Shown here: piece after piece, positions 44,440 through 52,928 of the stretch
Position numbering within the stretch: the stretch's first letter is position 1
Layout: each line of letters opens with the position of its first letter
Origin: Ramlibacter algicola
GTDB lineage: Bacteria > Pseudomonadota > Gammaproteobacteria > Burkholderiales > Burkholderiaceae_C
Assembly (NCBI RefSeq): GCF_016641735.1
Contig: NZ_JAEDAO010000001.1
Span: 3,224,001 to 3,288,000 of the forward strand
Direction: 5' to 3'
DNA: 64,000 bases
The notes under the pieces: model-generated
Seen by the model: the letters and a program-made list of their open reading frames with translations, nothing else
What the model was told of the DNA's origin: nothing
Database searches by the model: none
Position numbers and translations under genes: made by a program

Positions 44440-44470
44440 CTCGGATTCCCGGCTGCGCGGGAATGACGAC
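44440..44470. repeat. Short palindromic repeat (GGAATGACGA family), intergenic copy
   Basis: ATTCCCG (44445-44451) and CGGGAAT (44458-44464) form a hairpin followed by GACGAC. The same hairpin occurs inside the thiE gene at 47938-47965. It lies in the 110-base gap between the ends of the thiamine operon and the start of ggt; the rest of the gap shows nothing else. Confidence 0.65.
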
Positions 44471-44496
44471 CCGGCTCGGGGCTGGATGCGGATGGC

Positions 44497-45201
44497 TCAG
44501 AGCCACGGCCCTTCGATCACCGCGCGCGTTTCCCCGACCGCGATCGACCACAGCTCGTCCAGCGTCGCTTCGTCCATCGCGTACCTGCCGCCGTAACAGC
44601 CGTCGCCCAGGTAGCCGCGCTTGGTCACGGGATCCATCAGCGCCATGCGGACGTAGTCGACGACGGGCTTCGACCCTTCGGGCAACTGCACGCCGTGGAC
44701 GCGCGTCGAGGCGAAGCCTTCCATCCACGACGCGTGCGACGCCTGCGGGTCGACCTCGCGCACGAAGCCCATGGTCTTCGGCGCCGCCCACCAGTTGTGC
44801 CAGCGCAGTTGCACGCCGGGCAGGCGCGCCTGCAGTTCCTGCAGGACGCTGGATGCACCGTTGTTGCCGCCATGCCCGTTGACGACCAGGATGCGGCGGA
44901 AGCCATGGTGGTGCAGCGACGTGACGAGGTCCCTGAGCACCGCCAGCAGCGTCTCCAGCCGCAGCGTCATCGTCCCCGGGTAGGCCATGTACGTCGGCGT
45001 GCAGCCATAGGCTTGCGCGGGGAAGACGGGCACGCCGAGCGGTTCGGCGGCGTCGACGGCCACCTGCTCCGCCAGGATCGCGTCGACCGCGAGCGACAGG
45101 TACGCATGCTGCTCGACGCTGCCCAGCGGCAGCACGGCACGGTCCTCGCCTCGCTTCAGCAAGGCCTCGAGTTGCATCCAGTTCATGTCGCGCACGCGCA
45201 T
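44497..45201 (-). CDS. Creatininase-family amidohydrolase in the thiamine operon
   Basis: Protein of 234 aa. AVLPLGSVEQHAYLSLAVDAILAE contains the Glu and His metal ligands, and RILVVNGHGGNNGASSVL the NGHGGN motif of the creatininase/ArfB family; SLHHHGFRR precedes it. The family includes creatininase and ArfB, which deformylates a formylamino-pyrimidine. As the last gene of a TPP-riboswitch operon with a pyrimidine-type importer, hydrolysis of a formamido- or amido-pyrimidine is an attractive inference. Start 45201 has a GGGGGGG site at correct spacing; ATG 45207 is the alternative. Confidence 0.85.
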   Translation of the reverse strand: MRVRDMNWMQLEALLKRGEDRAVLPLGSVEQHAYLSLAVDAILAEQVAVDAAEPLGVPVFPAQAYGCTPTYMAYPGTMTLRLETLLAVLRDLVTSLHHHGFRRILVVNGHGGNNGASSVLQELQARLPGVQLRWHNWWAAPKTMGFVREVDPQASHASWMEGFASTRVHGVQLPEGSKPVVDYVRMALMDPVTKRGYLGDGCYGGRYAMDEATLDELWSIAVGETRAVIEGPWL

Positions 45202-45215
45202 GGGCATCCCCCCCG

Positions 45216-45992
45216 TCAGAGCACGAAAGGCCGCCCGGTCACCGGCGTGGTGGGCACGGCCATGTCCTGCTTGGCCATGATGCCCGCCTCGTACGCGAGC
45301 CGGCCACCCTCGATCGCGAGCTTGAATGCGCGCGCCATCGTTGCCGGATCGTGCGCGTTCGACACGGCCGAATTCACCAGCACCGCGTCGTAGCCCAGCT
45401 CGATGGCCTGCACGGCGTCCTTGGGCGACCCGATGCCGGCGTCGACCACCAGCGGCACGTCGGGCAGGCGCTGGCGCAGCGTGCGCAGCGCCGTGGGATT
45501 GAGCAGGCCCTGCCCCGAGCCGATCGGCGCGCCCCACGGCATCAGGATGCGGCAGCCCGCGTCGAGCAGCCGGTTGCACGTGACGAGGTCGTCGGTGCAG
45601 TACGGGAACACCTCGAACCCGTCGGCCGCCAGCTCGCGCGCGGCCACCACCAGCTCGAACGGGTCGGGCTGCAGCGTGTAGTCGTCGCCGACCACCTCCA
45701 GCTTGATCCAGTGCGTGCCGAACATCTCGCGCGCCATCTTCGCCAGCGTCACCGCCTCGCGCGCGGTCGTGCAGCCGGCGGTGTTGGGCAGCAGGTGTGC
45801 GCCCGAATCGCGGATCGACTTGTAGAACTCGTTCGTGTGGCCGTTGCCCGAGAGCTGCCGGCGCAGGCCGACGGTGACCACCTGCGTGCCCGACGCGCGG
45901 ATGGCTTCGCGCAGCACCTCGGGCGAGGGATAGCCGGCGGTGCCGAGGAAGAAGCGGCTCTCGAGCGTGCGGCCGCCGATGTCGAAGGGCAT
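45216..45992 (-). CDS. thiG: Thiazole synthase
   Basis: Protein of 258 aa forming the TIM-barrel enzyme that joins deoxyxylulose-5-phosphate, dehydroglycine and ThiS-thiocarboxylate into the thiazole phosphate. [13 protein letters not shown] at the N-terminus, the Schiff-base Lys in [42 protein letters not shown] and [19 protein letters not shown] are all family blocks. GGGAGG inside the thiS end serves as ribosome site. It follows thiS by 4 bases. Confidence 0.96.
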   Translation of the reverse strand: MPFDIGGRTLESRFFLGTAGYPSPEVLREAIRASGTQVVTVGLRRQLSGNGHTNEFYKSIRDSGAHLLPNTAGCTTAREAVTLAKMAREMFGTHWIKLEVVGDDYTLQPDPFELVVAARELAADGFEVFPYCTDDLVTCNRLLDAGCRILMPWGAPIGSGQGLLNPTALRTLRQRLPDVPLVVDAGIGSPKDAVQAIELGYDAVLVNSAVSNAHDPATMARAFKLAIEGGRLAYEAGIMAKQDMAVPTTPVTGRPFVL

Positions 45993-45996
45993 GGTG

Positions 45997-46200
45997 TCAA
46001 CCTCCCGTGATGGGTTCGAAGGTCATGACGACGTCGCCGTCGCGCAGCACGCACTGCTCGCGCGCGTCGCGAGCCACGAAGTCGCCGTTGACGGCGGTGG
46101 CGAGCGCGGCCGGTGGCTTGTCCAGCCTGGCGACGAGAGCGGCGAGCGTCGCGCCCTCGTCCAGCTGCACGCTGTCGTTGTTCAGGCGGATCGCGATCAT
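45997..46200 (-). CDS. thiS: Sulfur carrier protein ThiS
   Basis: Ubiquitin-like protein of 67 aa ending with the required Gly-Gly (FEPITGG), whose C-terminus is adenylated and thiocarboxylated. [23 protein letters not shown] and [10 protein letters not shown] fit the beta-grasp fold. Start 46200 overlaps the thiO stop by ATGA. Confidence 0.95.
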   Translation of the reverse strand: MIAIRLNNDSVQLDEGATLAALVARLDKPPAALATAVNGDFVARDAREQCVLRDGDVVMTFEPITGG

Positions 46201-47222
46201 GCGAGGGACTCCAGGGCCTCTTCGACCAGCGCCGGCGCGATCAGCCAGCCGTGGCGGAAGAGACCGTTGATGCGGGTGCAGCCCGGCACGACGTCCAGCA
46301 GCGGCTGGTTGTCGGGCAGGGCGGGGCGCAGGTTGGTTTCGGAATGCACGATGCGGGCTTCGGCCAGCGCCGGCACGACGCTGTGCGCCGCCGCCAGCAG
46401 TTCGACGGTCGTGCGCAAGGACACCGGCGTGCGGTCCTCGCTTTCGATCTCGCTCGCGCCGACGACCACCAGGTCGGGCGCGCGCGGCACCAGGTACACG
46501 CGATGGCGCGCATGCAGCAGGCGCAGCGGCCGGCGCAGCTCCACGCCCGGCGCATGCAGCCAGAAGATCTCGCCGCGGACGCCGCGCATCGGCAGTTGCG
46601 GCCGCGCACCGAGGCCGCGCACGTCGAACACCCAGTCGTAGTCGTGCCGGGCGCTGCCGGTGACCAGGCGCTGCGGTTCGACGCTGTCCACCCTGCTGGT
46701 CCAATGCCACGTCGTGTTCGTCGCCGCGGCGGCCAGCGCTTCCATCGCCTGCACGGTGTGGATGCGGCCCTCGCCCGCGAGCAGCCAGGCCTGCAGGCCT
46801 GGGCGCACCGAGGGTTCGAGCTCTCGCAGCGCCTCCGACGGCAGCGACTCGGCCTGGTGCCCGGCGGGGGCCTTGCGATCGAGCAGGTCCAGCAGGCGGC
46901 GCGCGGCGCCCAGGTCTTCGCGGTGCGCGAGCAGCAGGCTGCCGTCGCGCTGCAACTCCACGGGCTGCGGCAACGCGGCGACGATCTGCGGCCACAGGTC
47001 CAGCGAGCGCAGGCCCCAGCGGAACACGCGCTCGTCCGCAGTCTCGAGTTCGGCGACCGGGCTGAGCATGCCGGCGGCAGTCCAGCCCGCGGCACCACGC
47101 GCCAGCGGGCCGTCGGCCGGGTCGTGCACGTGCACGTCGTGGCCTGCGCGCCCGAGCTCGAAGGCAAGCAGGCGCCCGAGCAGGCCGGCTCCCGCAATGC
47201 CGATGCGCAGCGGCTTCGTCAT
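46197..47222 (-). CDS. thiO: FAD-dependent glycine oxidase ThiO
   Basis: Protein of 341 aa of the D-amino-acid-oxidase family. The FAD motif IGIAGAGLLGRLLAFELGRAGHDV is at the N-terminus, followed by GAAGWTAAGMLSP, and the C-terminus has LRPALPDNQPLLDVVPGCTRINGLFRHGWLIAPAL. It oxidises glycine to the imine needed by ThiG. ATGA overlap with thiE upstream and thiS downstream. Confidence 0.93.
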   Translation of the reverse strand: MTKPLRIGIAGAGLLGRLLAFELGRAGHDVHVHDPADGPLARGAAGWTAAGMLSPVAELETADERVFRWGLRSLDLWPQIVAALPQPVELQRDGSLLLAHREDLGAARRLLDLLDRKAPAGHQAESLPSEALRELEPSVRPGLQAWLLAGEGRIHTVQAMEALAAAATNTTWHWTSRVDSVEPQRLVTGSARHDYDWVFDVRGLGARPQLPMRGVRGEIFWLHAPGVELRRPLRLLHARHRVYLVPRAPDLVVVGASEIESEDRTPVSLRTTVELLAAAHSVVPALAEARIVHSETNLRPALPDNQPLLDVVPGCTRINGLFRHGWLIAPALVEEALESLA

Positions 47223-48232
47223 GCGCGCGGCTCCAGCGAGGGATGCGGCCAGTCGGGCGCAGGCGTGCGTTGCGCGGCGCCCTCGTCGAAGGCAGCCTGG
47301 AACGCCGGCACGGCCTGCCGCGGATCGTCACCCAGCCCGCGCACGAGGCAGACCGCGCTGGCTCCCGCGCGGGCGGTGAGCCGCACTTGCTCCGGCTCGA
47401 GGATGCCGCCGATGGCGACCACGGGCGCGCCCGCGTGCGCGGCCCACCAGCCGAGGTTGTCGAGGCCCTGCGGCCGCCACGGCATGTCCTTGGTGATCGT
47501 GGGCCACACCGGGCCGCAGGCGATGTACGCGGCGGCCAGCGAGCGGGCGCGGCACAGCTCCCATACGGAATGCGAGCTCACGCCCAGCGCCATGCGGCTG
47601 GCGGCGAGTTCCGCGTGCTGCGCCTCGGTGAAGCGGCCGAGGTCTTCCTGGCCGAGATGCACGGCGTCGGCGCCAAGTTCCGCGGCGATCTGCCAGTGGT
47701 CGTTGACGTAGAGCGTCGCGCCCGCGTCCTTGGCGACCGAGATGCCGTCGCGCAATTGGTTGCGCAGGGAGGCGAACCAGGTCGCGTCGGCGTCGTGCGG
47801 GGTCTTGATGCGCAACTGCGTGAGGCGGATGTCCGCGCCAAGCACCTGCCGCAGGCGGGAAACTGAATCCACGATCGCATAGAGACCCGAATGCTGGAAG
47901 CGATGGCTCCCCGCCTCCGCGGGGACGACGGGACTTTCGTCATTCCCGCGAAGGCGGGAATCCACCGCTTCCCGTCCAAGAATGGGCAACTCGCCCCCGG
48001 CATTCCACCCCGCGAGCAACGCCGCATCCGCCGCCACGAACCCCGCCCGCATCTGGGCCGCCCACCGCTGCGCCAGTGCTTCCGGCGCATTCACGCGCAC
48101 GCCGCGCACGACGCCGCTCGCATGCGGCGTCCGCAGCACGCCGCTCTCCAGCGACCAACTCGCGTGCACGTCCGCCGGCACGTCCTCCCGGACCACCACT
48201 TCCCCCTGCCGGGGAACCACCAGCACCGTCAT
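47219..48232 (-). CDS. thiE: Thiamine phosphate synthase with N-terminal extension and inserted repeat
   Basis: Protein of 337 aa, against about 210 for ordinary ThiE. Residues 115-330 form the ThiE barrel: LTQLRIKTPHD, LYVNDHWQIAAELGADAVHLGQED, ALGVSSHSVWEL, YIACGPVWPTITK, and PVVAIGGI. Residues 1-85 are an extra domain (VLVVPRQGEVVVREDV, RWAAQMRAGFVAADAALLAGWN) that I cannot name. Between them, residues about 86-113 are translated from a palindromic repeat (DSRLRGNDES, PVVPAEAGSH). It joins HMP-PP and thiazole phosphate. ATGA overlaps on both sides fix the start at 48232. Confidence 0.92.
   Translation of the reverse strand: MTVLVVPRQGEVVVREDVPADVHASWSLESGVLRTPHASGVVRGVRVNAPEALAQRWAAQMRAGFVAADAALLAGWNAGGELPILGREAVDSRLRGNDESPVVPAEAGSHRFQHSGLYAIVDSVSRLRQVLGADIRLTQLRIKTPHDADATWFASLRNQLRDGISVAKDAGATLYVNDHWQIAAELGADAVHLGQEDLGRFTEAQHAELAASRMALGVSSHSVWELCRARSLAAAYIACGPVWPTITKDMPWRPQGLDNLGWWAAHAGAPVVAIGGILEPEQVRLTARAGASAVCLVRGLGDDPRQAVPAFQAAFDEGAAQRTPAPDWPHPSLEPRA
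47894..47977. repeat. Palindromic repeat inserted in frame within thiE
   Basis: Two hairpins back to back: CCCCGC-CTCC-GCGGGG (47909-47924) and TTCCCGC-GAAG-GCGGGAA (47943-47960). The element is of the CGTCATTCCCGCGAAGGCGG type common between genes in this group of bacteria. It is read in frame, adding about 26 residues in the linker before the ThiE barrel. Confidence 0.8.
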
Positions 48233-48996
48233 CGCATCACCCTCCCGCCGTCGACCAGCAGCACCTGGCCCGTGATGAACGCCGCTGCTTCGGACGCCAG
48301 GAATACCACCGGCCCCGCCACGTCCTCGGGCCGGGCGAGCCGGCGCAGCGGCGTGGCCTGCATGATCGCTTCGCGGAACGACGCGCGCGTCGCGGCGCTG
48401 CCCGCCGTCGGATGCACCAGGCCCGGCGCCACGCAGTTCACCCGCACGCCCTGGGGTCCCAGTTCGGCGGCGAGTTGCCGCGAGAAACCTACCAGTGCTG
48501 TCTTGGCCGTCGCGTAGTCGTGGTACGGCACGACCGGGTCCTCGACCAGGTCGCTCACGAGATTCACGATCGCGCCATCCGCCCGTGCGCGCAGGTGCGG
48601 CAGCGCGGCCTGGCACAGGTGGAACGCGGCGCCGACCGATCCCTCGAACTGCTGCAGGTACTGCGGCCATGCGAGGTCGCCGAAGGCGGCGCGCCGCTCC
48701 GGGTCGAAGCTGTACGGCGCGAACGCGTTGTTCACCAGCACGTCCAGGCGGCCGAACTCGTCGACCGTGCGCTGCACGAGCGAGCGTGCCTGTGCGGGAT
48801 CGGTGACGTCGGCTTGCAGCGCGACGGCATCACCACCCGCTTTCCGGCAACCGGCGACCACCGCATGGGCCGCGTCCTTCTGCTGCAGGTAGTTCACCGC
48901 CACTGCGGCGCCTTCACGTGCGAACGCCAGCGCGATGGCCGCGCCGATGCCGCGCGACGCGCCGCTCACGAGCACGGTCTTGCCCTGGAACGTCAT
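48229..48996 (-). CDS. SDR family oxidoreductase in the thiamine operon
   Basis: Short-chain dehydrogenase of 255 aa: SGASRGIGAAIALAFA cofactor loop, LVNNAFAPYSF (NNA), a Ser in NLVSDL, catalytic Tyr/Lys in HDYATAKTALV, and ITGQVLLVDGG at the end. Similar in pattern to 3-oxoacyl-ACP reductases. In this operon it could reduce the aldehyde made by the LuxC-like enzyme to an alcohol. Start 48996 overlaps the preceding stop (ATGA). Confidence 0.9.
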   Translation of the reverse strand: MTFQGKTVLVSGASRGIGAAIALAFAREGAAVAVNYLQQKDAAHAVVAGCRKAGGDAVALQADVTDPAQARSLVQRTVDEFGRLDVLVNNAFAPYSFDPERRAAFGDLAWPQYLQQFEGSVGAAFHLCQAALPHLRARADGAIVNLVSDLVEDPVVPYHDYATAKTALVGFSRQLAAELGPQGVRVNCVAPGLVHPTAGSAATRASFREAIMQATPLRRLARPEDVAGPVVFLASEAAAFITGQVLLVDGGRVMR

Positions 48997-49982
48997 GCGC
49001 CCGCTCCCTTCCCGGGCAGCAGGTCGGTGGCGACCACGGCGGCCATGTCGATGCGGCCCTGCACGAGCCCGAGCTGCCGGTACACGTCGGCCGCCTTCTG
49101 CAACGAGGCGATGTCGAGCGCGCCGAGCCCTTCGCGCTTCGTGCGGTCGGACACGGTCGCCGCATTGCGCGCCTGGACGATCTCGAGGTTCAGCGCGGCA
49201 TCGCTGCCGTCGATGGCGCGCCTGGTCGCCAGCTGCGCCGCTTCCTGCGGCTGCGCCAGCATCCACGCGGCTGCGTCACGGTAGGCGCGCAGGAAGCGGC
49301 GCAGCGCATCCCTGCGTTTGGCATACGTCTCCTCGCGCACCACGAACAGGTCGCTGGAGACGTTCAGGTGGTCCTTGACCTCGATCACCTCGATGTCCTG
49401 CACGCCCCGGCGCTTGCCCACCAGCAGGCCGGTATCGGTGGCGGCGGTCGCATCGACCTGCCCCTGCAGCAGCGGCGCGAAGTTCAGCAGCCCGGTCGGC
49501 ACGATGGTGACGTCCGACTCCTTCAGCCCCGCCTGGTGCAGCAGCACCAGCAGGTTCTGCCGCGTGCCGCTGGACAGGCTGTACACGCCGACCTTCTTGC
49601 CCTTCAGGTCGGCCGGCTTGCGGATGCCGCTGCTCTTCAGCGCCACGACGTTGAACACGTTCTGCGGGTAGATGTCGTAGATCGCCCGCAGCTTCTCGCC
49701 CTTGTCGAGCGCCGCGAACAGCGAACCGGGATCGGTGAAGGCGACGTCGGCCTGGCCGCTGAGGATGTTGCGGATCGCGTCGCCGCCGCCCGCGCCGGGC
49801 ACGTAGTCGATCGCGAGCCCCTGCGCGCGGTAGAAGCCCTTGTCGGCGTCGACCAGCAGTGGCATCACTTCGACGATCGGCTTGTTCCAGCCGGCGACGG
49901 TGAACTTCTCGGTTGCCCCCTGGGCAAACGAGAGCGTGGGCAGCGCGGCGGCGGCCAGCAGGACATGGCGGCGATCGATCAC
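48993..49982 (-). CDS. thiY: ABC transporter substrate-binding protein (ThiY/NMT1-like)
   Basis: Periplasmic protein of 329 aa with a signal peptide (RRHVLLAAAALPTLSFAQ) and an NMT1-type fold: GWNKPIVEVMPLLVDADKGFYRAQGL, ILSGQADVAFTDPGSLFAAL, SSGIRKPADLKGKKVGVYS, SSGTRQNLLVLLHQAGL. ThiY-type proteins bind HMP or formylaminopyrimidine. Substrate here is inferred from the TPP riboswitch. GTG at 49982 overlaps the permease stop (GTGA); no ATG fits the signal peptide. Confidence 0.88.
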   Translation of the reverse strand: MIDRRHVLLAAAALPTLSFAQGATEKFTVAGWNKPIVEVMPLLVDADKGFYRAQGLAIDYVPGAGGGDAIRNILSGQADVAFTDPGSLFAALDKGEKLRAIYDIYPQNVFNVVALKSSGIRKPADLKGKKVGVYSLSSGTRQNLLVLLHQAGLKESDVTIVPTGLLNFAPLLQGQVDATAATDTGLLVGKRRGVQDIEVIEVKDHLNVSSDLFVVREETYAKRRDALRRFLRAYRDAAAWMLAQPQEAAQLATRRAIDGSDAALNLEIVQARNAATVSDRTKREGLGALDIASLQKAADVYRQLGLVQGRIDMAAVVATDLLPGKGAGA

Positions 49983-50737
49983 GGCGGGGTTCCTTCGAGG
50001 TGGTAGGGACGCAGCAGCCTGCGTTCGAGCAGGACGGCGGCCTGGTAGGCGGCGAGCCCGAGCAGCGAGACGAGCACGAGCACGGCGAACAGCAGCGGCG
50101 TGTCCATGCTGCCCTGCGCCGCGATGATCAGCGCGCCCAGGCCCTGGCTCGCGCCGATGAACTCGCCGACGACGGCGCCCACCAGCGCCAGCACGACGGC
50201 GATGCGCACGCCGGCCAGGATCGCGGGCAAGCCGGTGGGCAGCTTGAGACGCCACAGCGTTTGCGCGGGCGACGCGCCCAGCAGCCGGAACAACTCCAGC
50301 CGCTCCGGCGGCACTTGCGCCAGGCCGGTCATGGTGTTTTCCAGCAGCGGGAAGAAGCAGATCAGCGCCGTGACGAGCACCGTCGACGTGACGCCGAATC
50401 CGAACCACACGATCAGCAGCGGCATCAGCGCGAGCTTGGGCACGACCTGGCTCACGACGACGTAGGGCATGAGCAGCTTGCGCAGCGCCGGGACTTCGGC
50501 AAGCACGACGCCCGCCCCGAAGCCGATGGCGCATCCCGTCAGCAGGCCGAGCAGGAGTTCGGAGGTCGTCGTCCGCAGGTGCGGCCAGAAGTAGCCGCTG
50601 GCCAGGCCGTTCCACAGCGACTGCGCGATGCGCGTCGGGGGTGGCAGCACGAGTGCGGACAGCTGCATGGCGCGCGCCAGCGCTTCCCATGCGGCGAGCA
50701 CGCCGAACAGCAGGGCCCACGAGGCAATTCGCTTCAT
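49979..50737 (-). CDS. thiX: ABC transporter permease (ThiX-like)
   Basis: Inner-membrane protein of 252 aa with six predicted helices and the EAA loop in VPPERLELFRLLGASPAQTLWRLKLPTGLPAILAG, which contacts the ATPase. It belongs to the SsuC/TauC/ThiX permease group. N-terminal helix begins at once (ASWALLFGVLAAWEALA). Overlaps both neighbours by 4 bases. Confidence 0.9.
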   Translation of the reverse strand: MKRIASWALLFGVLAAWEALARAMQLSALVLPPPTRIAQSLWNGLASGYFWPHLRTTTSELLLGLLTGCAIGFGAGVVLAEVPALRKLLMPYVVVSQVVPKLALMPLLIVWFGFGVTSTVLVTALICFFPLLENTMTGLAQVPPERLELFRLLGASPAQTLWRLKLPTGLPAILAGVRIAVVLALVGAVVGEFIGASQGLGALIIAAQGSMDTPLLFAVLVLVSLLGLAAYQAAVLLERRLLRPYHLEGTPP

Positions 50738-51471
50738 GCGAGCGCCCCCTCCCCGGCCAGCGCGTCGCGCACCGACGCGCAGGCCGCTGCGAAGCCGGCG
50801 CTGTCTCGCACGGAGGCCGCGCGGTCGACGTCGATGGTTCGAACGATGCGACCTTGGTCCATCACCGACACGCGATCGCCGAGGAACACCGCCTCGTGGA
50901 TGTCGTGCGTGACGAAGACGACGGTGGTGCCGCGCGCGCGCACCAGTTGCAGCAGGTCGCGCTGCAGTTCCTCGCGCGTGAGCGCATCGAGCGCGGCGAA
51001 CGGCTCGTCGAGGAGGAGCAACGGCGGCTGCAACAACAGCGCCCGCGCCAACGCCACCCGGCTCTGCTGGCCGCCGGACAGCTGGCGCGGATGGCGCTGC
51101 GCGAGTTCACCGAGCCCGAGCTGGGCAAGCAAGGCGCCGGCTGCCTCGCCATCTGCGGCCGTCGGCTTGCGCTGCAGCGACACCGGCAGCAGCACGTTGT
51201 CGCGCGCCGTCAGCCAGTCAAGCAGCGTCGGCGCCTGGAACACGAAGCCGACCTGCCGCGTGTCGGAAGGCGGCAAGCCGCGCCAAAGCACTCCGCCGCG
51301 TGAGGGCGGCAGCAGGCCGGCGGCGAGCTTGAGCAGCGTCGTCTTGCCGCAGCCGCTGCGGCCGACCAGGCAGTGCACGCTGCCCGCATCGACCTCGAGG
51401 GTCACGCGGTCGACGACCGGCGCGAAGCCGCGATAGCCGAACGACACGTCGCGCAGCTGCAGGAAGCTCAC
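50734..51471 (-). CDS. thiZ: ABC transporter ATP-binding protein (ThiZ-like)
   Basis: ATPase of 245 aa: Walker A GRSGCGKTT, Q-loop VGFVFQAPTLLDW, signature QLSGGQQSRVALARAL, Walker B LLLLDEPFAALDAL and the switch His in VFVTHDIHEA. SsuB/TauB/ThiZ type. GTG at 51471 is used because it overlaps the LuxC-like stop (GTGA), in line with the rest of the operon. The longer open frame upstream is antisense shadow. Confidence 0.92.
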   Translation of the reverse strand: MSFLQLRDVSFGYRGFAPVVDRVTLEVDAGSVHCLVGRSGCGKTTLLKLAAGLLPPSRGGVLWRGLPPSDTRQVGFVFQAPTLLDWLTARDNVLLPVSLQRKPTAADGEAAGALLAQLGLGELAQRHPRQLSGGQQSRVALARALLLQPPLLLLDEPFAALDALTREELQRDLLQLVRARGTTVVFVTHDIHEAVFLGDRVSVMDQGRIVRTIDVDRAASVRDSAGFAAACASVRDALAGEGALA

Positions 51472-52928
51472 GGCGTGCCCTCCTGCCAGTGCGGCCCGAC
51501 GCGCTCGGCGGCGCGCTCGGCGCCCTGCTCGATCTCGACCATGCGCACGAGGTCCGCCAGCGTGAATCGGCCGTCGTGGTGCCACCCCGCTTCCGGCTGC
51601 GTCATGGACCCCAGCGCACACACGCGCGTGACGCCGGCAGCGCCGAGTGCGTCGGCCAACGCATACAGCCGGTCCGTGTCCGTGGCGAGCGCCGCCGTCT
51701 GCAGCACGGACGCATGCGGCGCAAGCAGCCCGGGCACGTCCTCCAGCGATTTCACGGCGCTGACGACGACGCACCGCTGGCCCGGCGCGGGCGCCAACGG
51801 CTGCGCCCCATCGACGAACGCGACCGCCCAGTGGACTTCGTCATGCGCCAGCAACTCGGCGCGGCCCTGCCACTCGATGGACTGCCGCCAGCTCGCGAGC
51901 GCGGCGGCTTCGCCGAGGTCGAGCGCACGCCGCGGATGCCGGCGCGCTTGCGCGGCGAGTTCGGCCGCGAGGTGCTGCGCGAACTCGCGCGGCGACACCG
52001 CCCCGCCCGCTTCCACGTACACGACGTGCGGCGAATAGCAGCCTTGCTGTTCGTAGCGGGCGACGTCGTGGGCCGCCAGGCGCGCGGCTGCCGGGCCGCG
52101 TTGACGGTCCAGCGCCTCGCGCCCGACCAGCGCGACGCCGACCTTGTGGCCGTAGGCGAGGAAGCGCGTGGTGACCGGCACCTGCTCGCGCAACTCGCGC
52201 AGCGACGCATTGCCGCCGTAGCCGAGCACCACCTCGGCCTCGCGGTAGAGCACCTGCGCCACCGGATCGCCGCCCTTCCACCACAGCACGGCGAAGGCAT
52301 CGCGCCATGCTGGGCGCACGTCGACGAGCGCCTGTGCGAACAAAGTCGCGAAGACCGGCTCGGCGCTCGCGAGCTTGCCGACATTGCCTGCCTTGACCAG
52401 CAGTCCTGCGACGAAGCTCCACATCGACAACCCCGGCACGTTGCCGGCCCAGCTGTGCACGAGCAGCGAGGGCCCCACCGCACGCACCGCGCCGCCCTTG
52501 GTCGCCGGCTGGAAGCCGTCCAGCATCTTGGGGTTGGCAAAATCCTCGGCGACGAACCGCTGCAACTGCGGCGCCCGGAAGGCGTGCAGGTAGCCGGTGA
52601 GCGCGAGCCGCACCATCTCCGGATCGAGCCCGGTCACGATGGGCAGGAGCTCGTCGGCCTGGCCGCGCAACGGGTCCTGCGGATCGAGCAGCCGCGCGGC
52701 CGCCTTGGCGACGACACCGACGATCTCGTCGACGCGCAGCGATTGCAGCTGCTCGCGCGCCGCGCGCTCCACGTGCGCCGCGACGGCGGCGAGTTGCACT
52801 TCGTCGAGCGCGGGCACTTCGACTTCCAGCCGTTGCCCGTGCGCCGAGAACGGCAGCACCTGCCAGCGCAGCTGCGCGGCGTCGAGGCCCGGCACATGGC
52901 CGGCGCGGAAGCGCAGCACGTCGCTCAT
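51468..52928 (-). CDS. LuxC-like acyl reductase in the thiamine operon
   Basis: Protein of 486 aa of the LuxC (acyl-CoA/acyl-protein reductase) family within the aldehyde dehydrogenase superfamily. The catalytic Cys297 lies in QQGCYSPH, the NAD region includes HSWAGNVPGLSMWSFVAGLLVKAGNVGKLAS, and EVVLGYGGNASLREL and a C-terminal RVCALGSMTQPEAGWHHDGRF are family blocks. LuxC reduces an activated acyl group to the aldehyde with NADPH. No luciferase genes occur here, so bioluminescence is excluded. ATGA overlaps on both sides tie it to the thiamine genes. Confidence 0.88.
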   Translation of the reverse strand: MSDVLRFRAGHVPGLDAAQLRWQVLPFSAHGQRLEVEVPALDEVQLAAVAAHVERAAREQLQSLRVDEIVGVVAKAAARLLDPQDPLRGQADELLPIVTGLDPEMVRLALTGYLHAFRAPQLQRFVAEDFANPKMLDGFQPATKGGAVRAVGPSLLVHSWAGNVPGLSMWSFVAGLLVKAGNVGKLASAEPVFATLFAQALVDVRPAWRDAFAVLWWKGGDPVAQVLYREAEVVLGYGGNASLRELREQVPVTTRFLAYGHKVGVALVGREALDRQRGPAAARLAAHDVARYEQQGCYSPHVVYVEAGGAVSPREFAQHLAAELAAQARRHPRRALDLGEAAALASWRQSIEWQGRAELLAHDEVHWAVAFVDGAQPLAPAPGQRCVVVSAVKSLEDVPGLLAPHASVLQTAALATDTDRLYALADALGAAGVTRVCALGSMTQPEAGWHHDGRFTLADLVRMVEIEQGAERAAERVGPHWQEGTP

